Part shown: piece after piece, positions 58,781-64,000 of the stretch
How positions within the stretch are numbered: position 1 is the stretch's first letter
How the letters are laid out: each line of letters opens with the position of its first letter
Notes under the pieces: model-generated
Seen by the model: the letters and a program-made list of their open reading frames with translations, nothing else
The model's database searches: none
What the model was told of the DNA's origin: nothing
Assembly: GCA_030684515.1 (NCBI GenBank)
Contig: JAUXVJ010000009.1
Coordinates: 372,001-436,000, forward strand
Source: Actinomycetota bacterium
GTDB taxonomy: Bacteria; Actinomycetota; Actinomycetes; S36-B12
DNA length: 64,000 bases
Direction of reading: 5' to 3'
Translations under genes and position numbers: made by a program

Positions 58781-59332
58781 ATGCGCACTGCGCACCGTGC
58801 CGCCCTTGTGGTGGCCACCCTGGCTGTGGGGCTGTTTCCGATGACCTCTCCAGCCCAAGCACAACAGCCAACTGCGCTGGTGATCAGCCAAAGCGCAGCA
58901 ACGGCAAAGGCAGCAACGCTGAGAGCGAAGACTTGGAAGCTCGCCTTTGCCTCCACGGCCACCTTGGACCGCAATGGAGTGGAGCCAAGTCTGTACCGCG
59001 GCAAGTTCTTCCGCCCGTCAGTCGAGCAAGTTCGCAAGTGCATCGTGCAACGTGAGAGCTCCGGTCACTACACCTCTGTCTCGCGCAGTGGATACCGAGG
59101 CGCATATCAAATGTCCAAGGACCTTGGGCATGGCGTCACATGGATGATGCTGAAAGAGCATCGCGCTTTGCTGGGCGACTCAGCGGCAGCACTTGCGATG
59201 TCCAAGCTACGTGCAACTCCGGTGTCGAAGTGGACGCGCTACTGGCAGGACGCGGCGTTCAGCACGATCTACAACTGGGAGAAGACAAAGTCCGGAGCCA
59301 AGCATTGGCGCGGCGGGCGCTGGCACTGCTAG
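58781..59332 (+). CDS. Secreted lysozyme-like (transglycosylase) protein
   Basis: A 183-residue exported protein. The signal peptide covers residues 1-28 (core ALVVATLAVGLFPMTSPAQA). After a Thr/Ala-rich spacer the catalytic-like domain starts at CIVQRESSGHYTSVSRSGYR, where the Glu in RESSG is the expected acid of lysozyme-like transglycosylases, and continues YRGAYQMSKDLGHGVTW. It ends with a Cys, which may pair with the first Cys of the domain. It probably cuts peptidoglycan. ATG 58781 follows GAGGA. Confidence 0.82.
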   Translation: MRTAHRAALVVATLAVGLFPMTSPAQAQQPTALVISQSAATAKAATLRAKTWKLAFASTATLDRNGVEPSLYRGKFFRPSVEQVRKCIVQRESSGHYTSVSRSGYRGAYQMSKDLGHGVTWMMLKEHRALLGDSAAALAMSKLRATPVSKWTRYWQDAAFSTIYNWEKTKSGAKHWRGGRWHC

Positions 59333-59359
59333 TTCGTTGACTTCTGGCACGATGCGGGC

Positions 59360-60157
59360 ATGCTTCGAGTCCTCACAGTCAACGTCAACGGAATTCGCGC
59401 AGCCAACCGCAATGGCGGTTTGGACTGGCTCGGCAATTCGGGGGCTGACGTGATCTGCATGCAAGAGGTCCGCGCAACTCATGAGCAATTGCATGAGGTC
59501 CTGCGGGACTCGCCACTGGCGGAGTACTTCGTTGAGCACTCGCCAGCGCCACAGTTGGGGCGCGCTGGTGTAACGGTGCTCAGCCGGCAACCGCTGAAGC
59601 GCATCAAGACAGGCGATCCTCAACTTGACAGTGAAGGCCGTTGGGTCGAAGTCGAAGTAGACACCGAGGTCGGACCCATCACGGTGGTCTCGGTCTACGT
59701 GAACTCTGGTGCGGTGGGCACTCCGCGCCAGGATGCGAAGTACGTATTCCTGGCTTCGATGGATGCCAGACTCGCAAAGTTGCAGTCTCCCCGACGCAAG
59801 AAGCCCGCAGTCGTCTGTGGAGATTTCAACATCGCGCACAAAGAGGTCGACCTTAAGAACTGGAAGGGCAATCTGAAGAACGCCGGATTCCTCCCAGAAG
59901 AGCGGGTCTTTCTGGATCGCTGGTTTGAGAAGTCCTGGATTGATCTGGGTCGAAAGTTTGGCGGCGACGGACCCGGGCCTTACACCTGGTGGTCCATGCG
60001 CGGAAAGAGCTTCGATACCGATGGCGGATGGCGCATCGACCTCATCATCACAACGCCGAACCTGGCGGCTCGTGCACAGTCGGTAGTGGTGGCAAAGGCA
60101 GCAACGTACGCCGAGCGGTGGAGTGACCACGCGCCGGTCTTCGCAGATTTCGCTTAG
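59360..60157 (+). CDS. xth: Exodeoxyribonuclease III
   Basis: A 265-residue AP endonuclease/3' exonuclease. The N-terminal VLTVNVNGIRAANRNGGLDW, CMQEVRATH (metal ligand Glu), VVCGDFNIAHKEVDL (Asp and Asn) and the final WSDHAPVFADF (catalytic Asp-His) define the family. It repairs abasic sites and 3' blocked ends. CACGAT lies 6 bases before ATG 59360, with no Shine-Dalgarno site. It converges on the thiamine transporter operon, whose last gene begins one base later. Confidence 0.93.
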   Translation: MLRVLTVNVNGIRAANRNGGLDWLGNSGADVICMQEVRATHEQLHEVLRDSPLAEYFVEHSPAPQLGRAGVTVLSRQPLKRIKTGDPQLDSEGRWVEVEVDTEVGPITVVSVYVNSGAVGTPRQDAKYVFLASMDARLAKLQSPRRKKPAVVCGDFNIAHKEVDLKNWKGNLKNAGFLPEERVFLDRWFEKSWIDLGRKFGGDGPGPYTWWSMRGKSFDTDGGWRIDLIITTPNLAARAQSVVVAKAATYAERWSDHAPVFADFA

Positions 60158-60799
60158 CTAGCCGATGAGTCGGTGCTCGCTGATCCGGTAGACCGTTTCG
60201 GTGATGGAGCGCGCTTCTGATTCGTCGTGTGTCACATGAATTGCCGTGACGCCTTCCTCGCGAAGCAGCCCGGCAACCTCAGACGCAAGTCTGGTGCGCA
60301 AGTCGGCATCAAGAGCGCTGTAGGGCTCGTCAAGCAACAACAACCTTGGCTTCGGAGCGAGAGCGCGCACTAGCGCTACCCGCTGGGCCTGCCCGCCACT
60401 GAGCTCCAGTGGAGACCGATCCTGGTAGCCCTCCAGTCCCACCCAGGCAAGGAGCTCGAGAGCTCGAGGTCGTGCTAGATCCTTCGGCATGCCAGCACGA
60501 CGTAGCCCGTACATCACATTGCGGACGACTGAGAGATGGGTGAAGAGCAAGGGATCCTGAAAAACCATGCCAACCCGCCGCTGGTGGATCGGCAGGTGCG
60601 TCACATCGAGTTCGCCGACGAGAATCTTTCCCGCCAGTGCCGGCACTGTGCCAAGTATCGATGCCAAGAGAGTTGATTTTCCGCATCCGCTTGGACCCAG
60701 AATTGCGATGGTGTGCCCTAGGGGTACTTGAAGATCCGCCTGTATCAGTGGCAACTGGTAGCCGATCGAACAATCGACGAGTTCGAGCCCGTTCTTCAT
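60158..60799 (-). CDS. thiQ: Thiamine-type ABC transporter ATP-binding protein
   Basis: A 213-residue ATPase. Walker A is GPSGCGKSTLL, the Q-loop is VFQDPLLFTHL, the signature LSGGQAQRVALVRAL and Walker B LLLDEPYSALD. It is close to ThiQ in length and lacks the C-terminal extra domain of sugar and phosphate importers. It is the third gene of the unit behind a TPP riboswitch, so thiamine or a precursor is the likely cargo. Its start overlaps the permease stop by ATGA. Confidence 0.88.
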   Translation of the reverse strand: MKNGLELVDCSIGYQLPLIQADLQVPLGHTIAILGPSGCGKSTLLASILGTVPALAGKILVGELDVTHLPIHQRRVGMVFQDPLLFTHLSVVRNVMYGLRRAGMPKDLARPRALELLAWVGLEGYQDRSPLELSGGQAQRVALVRALAPKPRLLLLDEPYSALDADLRTRLASEVAGLLREEGVTAIHVTHDESEARSITETVYRISEHRLIG

Positions 60800-62400
60800 C
60801 GAGACAGCCTCCTGCGTCCAAGAGCATCAACGCCCAGGATCAGCATGACGGTACCGACGACCAGCACCATTGCCAGCGCGGCTGCCACGCCATAGGAGGC
60901 ATCTCCTGGTCGTTGGAGCAGATGCATGATCTGCAGCGGCACTGTCGGTGAACCGGACCTAGCCAAGAATGAGGCGGCTCCGAATTCTCCGAGTGACACA
61001 CACGTGGCGAGCCCGCCCGCTGCCAGCAACACGATGCGCAGTGTTGGCCCATAAGCAGTGAAGAAGGCGCGCGTCGGCTTGGCACCCAGAGCGCTGGCCG
61101 CCGTTGCGGCGCGCGCATCTGTTGCTCGCAAGGTTGGAAGCACAACAGCAATTACGAGTGGTACTGCAACGAGTGAATGCGCCAGCGGAATCAGGAGATC
61201 CCACGAGCGCAGATCGATGGGTGGTCGTCCGAAGGACAGCATCAGCCCCAGTCCCAGAGTTGCCGCGGAAAGACCAAGCGGCGCCAAGGCAATCAGCGCC
61301 ACAGCCCGACCAAAGCGGTGAGCCAGCACGCTCATGGCGGCTAGGACGCCGATGCCCCCAGCAATAAGCCCGGAGATCAATGCGTACTTCAACGAAACGG
61401 CAATCGCTGAGATCGGACTACTGAGACGAGTGGTGCCCGAGTCCAATGAGGTCAGCGACTGCCACCACTGCAGAGTCCACCCCGTTTCGCCCCGAAATGA
61501 GTCAAGGGCCAATGAAACAAGAGGGAGTACCACGATGGCGACTCCTGAAGCGGCGATTGCGAAGACGAGGATGCGTTGGCGCGGTCGCCGTGGGTGTGGC
61601 ATTCGTGCGATGCGCAGCACAGGGGTCGACCGCGTTCGTTTCAGCGAAGCCCGAGCTCCGATGAGCAAGGCAACGGTGACGACGAGCAATTGAAGAACCG
61701 CGGTAAGCGCAGCAGTCGGGAAGTCCAGAAGCAAAGACGTCTCGCGCAGGATCTGAGATTCCAGGGTCCGAGTGCTGCTGTCTCCCAGTACGAGCACGAC
61801 ACCAAGCGAGGTGAAGCAGAAGACGAACACCACTGCCGTGGCAGACAGGATTGCCCCGCGCAGTTGAGGCAGGGTCACCGTTGCGAATGCGCGAAAGGCA
61901 GTTGCGCCCAGTGCTCGTGCAGCGGTCGCTTCGCGAACGTCCAACTGCTGCCAGGTCGCGCCCACAATGCGCACGATCACTGCGAGATTGATGTATGTGT
62001 GCGCTGCAATGACGAGCAGTAGACCCGGTTCCAGCAGTGAGCCGAACAGGCCTCGAAAAGCTAGGGCGATCACAACTGTTGGCAGCACGAATGGCACGGT
62101 GACCAATGCTTGGGTCAGGGCTCTTCCACGGAACTGGTAGTTGCTCAGCACACCAGCCAAGGGCAGACCGATGAGCAGGGCCAGGCCGGCACTGATGAGT
62201 GCTTGGCCGCCAGCCAGCCCAGCGATGTGCAGAGTGCCAGCCCAGTCGAAAGTGCTGATCGCCTCGAGGGCACGCCCCAGCACAGTTGCGACCGGGGCTC
62301 CGAGCAGTACAGCCAGAAAGAGAGCAGGGGGGACCCATGCCCACTTCAGCCAACTCGGTGCATTCAGCGCCCCATCACCTGACCCCAGGTCTTCAGCCAC
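60796..62400 (-). CDS. thiP: Thiamine-type ABC transporter permease
   Basis: A 534-residue fused permease with about 12 helices: two homologous halves, each carrying an EAA-like loop (RALGATAFRAFATVTLPQLR in the first half, SALGAKPTRAFFTAYGPTLR in the second). This two-in-one form is that of ThiP and FbpB. It starts at GTG 62400 and overlaps the end of the binding-protein gene by 37 bases. Together with the riboswitch this points to thiamine import. Confidence 0.88.
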   Translation of the reverse strand: MAEDLGSGDGALNAPSWLKWAWVPPALFLAVLLGAPVATVLGRALEAISTFDWAGTLHIAGLAGGQALISAGLALLIGLPLAGVLSNYQFRGRALTQALVTVPFVLPTVVIALAFRGLFGSLLEPGLLLVIAAHTYINLAVIVRIVGATWQQLDVREATAARALGATAFRAFATVTLPQLRGAILSATAVVFVFCFTSLGVVLVLGDSSTRTLESQILRETSLLLDFPTAALTAVLQLLVVTVALLIGARASLKRTRSTPVLRIARMPHPRRPRQRILVFAIAASGVAIVVLPLVSLALDSFRGETGWTLQWWQSLTSLDSGTTRLSSPISAIAVSLKYALISGLIAGGIGVLAAMSVLAHRFGRAVALIALAPLGLSAATLGLGLMLSFGRPPIDLRSWDLLIPLAHSLVAVPLVIAVVLPTLRATDARAATAASALGAKPTRAFFTAYGPTLRIVLLAAGGLATCVSLGEFGAASFLARSGSPTVPLQIMHLLQRPGDASYGVAAALAMVLVVGTVMLILGVDALGRRRLSR

Positions 62401-63431
62401 TCACTCAGGTGGGCGTTCACATCTGCAGCCGACAGTTGAAGTGGATTGGCAACCCTGGCGGCAAACTTGGTGAACACCGGAGGCAACGGCACGTTCGCGC
62501 GCGACGGAAATACGAACATCGACAAGGGAACGTCGGCCTGCACTGGTGCCGACAGCAACCAGTCGACGACCTTTCGAGCGGCCGCTTCATTGGGCGTGCC
62601 TCGCAACACGCCAGCGAATTCGATCTGCCGGTAGCAACCATCGGTCAGCACTGAAGTTGAAGGCTTGCTGGGCTTGGGCTGTTCTGCGTAGACGATCTCT
62701 GCAGGTGGGCTTGTTGCATAGGAGACGACGAGAGGTCGGTCTCCCCTGCCTGCGCTGAACACACTCTCATAGGCGTCGGTCCAACTTCCCGAGACCTTGA
62801 CACCATTTGCGTTCAACTGCTCCCAGTACTGAGGCCAGTTCTCCCCGTACTTGGCAATGGTGGCGAGCATGAAAGCCAAGCCGGGAGAAGAGCTTGCCGG
62901 ATCTTCGACCACAAGCAAGTCCTTGTACTTCTTGCCCGTCAATTGATCGATATTGATCGGGACCGGTACTTGGTTCTTGGCAAACCAGGTGTCGTCGATG
63001 TTGATGCAGACGTCGCCGTAGTCGATCGGGGTGACGACTCCTCCAGAGGTGTCGTCGCGCAACTCGGGGACTATCGAATCTGCATCACTTGCGGTGTACG
63101 GACTGAATACTTCGGCATCGACGGCCTTCGACAGGAGAGTGTTGTCAATGCCGAACATGACGTCGGCGCTGGGGGATCCGGCAGCGAGCACTGCACCGGC
63201 CACCATGGCGCCCGCGTCGCCTGCCGTCATCACCTCGATGGTGATGCCGGTGTCCTTCTTGAACTGCTCGAGGAGTGACTCGCTGACAACAAAGGAATCA
63301 TGAGCGAGCAGTCGCACTGTCGTTGGCCCAGATGTTTCTGGGCTTGAGGGTTCGGCACTGCTGCAGGCACCGAGCACGAGCCCGCCACTGAGCACCAGCC
63401 CGATCATCAGTTTTGATGCATGGAAACGCAT
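62364..63431 (-). CDS. thiB: Thiamine-type ABC transporter substrate-binding lipoprotein
   Basis: A 355-residue lipoprotein (lipobox LVLGACSS, Cys at residue 22 from ATG 63431). It is a periplasmic-binding-protein type 2 fold with TVRLLAHDSFVVSESLLEQF, GITIEVMTAGDAGAMV, and ADVMFGIDNTLLSKAVDA, the ThiB/TbpA pattern. The TPP riboswitch directly upstream supports thiamine as the ligand. The frame is open 6 bases further; ATG 63431 lies inside the Lys/Arg-containing start of the signal. Confidence 0.9.
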   Translation of the reverse strand: MRFHASKLMIGLVLSGGLVLGACSSAEPSSPETSGPTTVRLLAHDSFVVSESLLEQFKKDTGITIEVMTAGDAGAMVAGAVLAAGSPSADVMFGIDNTLLSKAVDAEVFSPYTASDADSIVPELRDDTSGGVVTPIDYGDVCINIDDTWFAKNQVPVPINIDQLTGKKYKDLLVVEDPASSSPGLAFMLATIAKYGENWPQYWEQLNANGVKVSGSWTDAYESVFSAGRGDRPLVVSYATSPPAEIVYAEQPKPSKPSTSVLTDGCYRQIEFAGVLRGTPNEAAARKVVDWLLSAPVQADVPLSMFVFPSRANVPLPPVFTKFAARVANPLQLSAADVNAHLSEWLKTWGQVMGR

Positions 63432-63435
63432 ATCC

Positions 63436-63535
63436 ACCTCTTCCCTTGCGCTGGCATTACCCAGATCAGGTTCATTGGGTCGGTGGAGACGTCCACCCTC
63501 TCAGCCCGCCGAATCTGCGAGCTCCCCTTGGTGCG
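63436..63535 (-). promoter_or_regulatory. TPP riboswitch (THI element)
   Basis: On the reverse strand the conserved parts appear in order: GGGGAGCTC, then GGCTGAGAGGG, and ACCTGATCTGGGTAATGCC followed by AGCGCAAGGGAAG. These match the pyrimidine and pyrophosphate sensor arms and their joining region. It lies immediately before the binding-protein gene and would turn the operon off when thiamine pyrophosphate is high. Confidence 0.93.
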
Positions 63536-63573
63536 TGAAGTCTATGTGGCTGGGGATGCTCCCCGGCGGCGGC

Positions 63574-63789
63574 TCAGAACCTGCGAAGGGCGCGGACGAG
63601 AAAGACGACAGCTGTTGCTGCGCCAAGGCCCGCGAGGATGAAGACCAAGGACCAAGCGTCGAAACCCACCGCTGTGCCGCGGACGACACCTGCGGTGATC
63701 AGGAGAAGCGCAGCCATCGACTGAAGGAACACGGCAAATCTGATCTGCCGCTGGGTTGCACTATTGCCCGGCGCGCCGTCATTCGTCAT
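63574..63789 (-). CDS. Small membrane protein upstream of the riboswitch
   Basis: A 71-residue protein with two helices (FAVFLQSMAALLLITAGVV and LVFILAGLGAATAVVFLV) and a basic C-terminus RALRRF. No family is recognised. It starts 9 bases after the stop of the histidine phosphatase gene and ends before the riboswitch, so it is co-transcribed with the phosphatase rather than clearly with the thiamine genes. Function unknown. Confidence 0.6.
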   Translation of the reverse strand: MTNDGAPGNSATQRQIRFAVFLQSMAALLLITAGVVRGTAVGFDAWSLVFILAGLGAATAVVFLVRALRRF

Positions 63790-63798
63790 TGGGTCAAC

Positions 63799-64000
63799 TT
63801 AGTGAGAGGGGTGCGCTCCTGCATTCCAGGTTCGGATCACACGCTGCTCGTGTTCGAAACCGAGGATGGACACCGTGGCTGGGTCAAGAGCGAACAGCCG
63901 ACCGTCGATAGGCTCAAGGCAAAGCCAAGTGGCGGTGAGAATGCGCAGGACATGGCCGTGCGCAACCAATACGCACACTCCGCCTGCTTCAACGACGGGC
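63799..64000 (-). CDS. Histidine phosphatase family protein, C-terminal part
   Basis: The window ends inside this gene. The 66 visible residues include LVAHGHVLRILTATWL, the second catalytic His of the phosphoglycerate mutase-like fold, and LGFEHEQRVIRTWN near the end. The N-terminal RHG part lies outside the window, so which member it is remains unknown. The stop is at 63799-63801, and the small membrane protein gene follows closely. Confidence 0.8.
   Translation of the reverse strand, partial: PVVEAGGVCVLVAHGHVLRILTATWLCLEPIDGRLFALDPATVSILGFEHEQRVIRTWNAGAHPSH

Noticed and set aside
1-64000. CRISPR array, prophage, insertion sequence, tRNA or rRNA
   Set aside because: No direct-repeat array, integrase, transposase or RNA-gene pattern was seen.
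1-64000. Secondary-metabolite gene cluster
   Set aside because: The acyltransferases, methyltransferases and thiolase-like gene are dispersed, and no PKS, NRPS or terpene synthase is present.

Overview
The window looks like a chromosomal segment of a free-living actinobacterium (Actinomycetota) of moderately high G+C. I cannot name the genus. The evidence is the set of protein families (DUF5302, DUF6325 with SHOCT, a DUF6295 protein, actinobacterial-type KdpF with a second small ORF before it, a thiolase-like lipid-transfer protein, paired acyl-CoA dehydrogenases) and many genes that seem to lack a Shine-Dalgarno site and instead have a TANNNT-like -10 hexamer 6-8 nt before the start codon. 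I see no rRNA, tRNA, CRISPR array, prophage or insertion sequence.

Region 1 (1-13.5 kb): the 3' end of a phosphate-transporter ATPase (pstB); a SIMPL-domain lipoprotein; a DUF1059 protein; a DLH/DUF6295/VOC operon; two MFS transporters with an adenosine-deaminase-family enzyme; an acyltransferase-3 membrane protein; a thiolase-like protein; a flippase-like membrane protein; a NatA/NatB-type ABC exporter; a secreted lipoprotein.

Region 2 (13.5-31.7 kb): a 47-residue protein missed by simple length cut-offs, a hydrolase, a voltage-sensor-type K+ channel, SHOCT/DUF6325 genes, a TMEM175-like K+ channel, and a complete potassium-uptake locus in the order DUF4118 protein, small ORF, kdpF, kdpA, kdpB, kdpC, kdpD, kdpE. 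Two direct repeats with an 11-bp period lie before the kdp locus and are a good KdpE-site candidate. A heterodimeric ABC exporter with one degenerate ATP site and a secreted hydrolase follow.

Region 3 (31.7-46.7 kb): a SulP anion transporter, an Anbu-type proteasome-like protease and a glutaminase with a STAS domain sit next to each other. After these come a methyltransferase, glutathione peroxidase, alanine dehydrogenase, a DCC thiol oxidoreductase, several secreted proteins (one with repeated CHAT...GAEI modules, one with a Vgb-like propeller and Ig-like domains), a second acyltransferase-3 paralogue, a quinone oxidoreductase and an aldehyde dehydrogenase.

Region 4 (46.6-58.4 kb): acyl-CoA and fatty-acid-type metabolism. 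It holds a crotonase, a TesB thioesterase, an overlapping set of two acyl-CoA dehydrogenases and a crotonase, a further crotonase, a PNPOx-like protein, and an MFS exporter/TetR pair with a clear operator. A decayed SnoaL-like fragment lies at 46.65-46.87 kb.

Region 5 (58.4-64 kb): a lysozyme-like secreted protein with a CRP-type box and a long leader; exonuclease III; and a thiamine ABC transporter (substrate-binding protein, permease, ATPase) behind a clear TPP riboswitch, preceded by a small membrane protein and the C-terminus of a histidine phosphatase.
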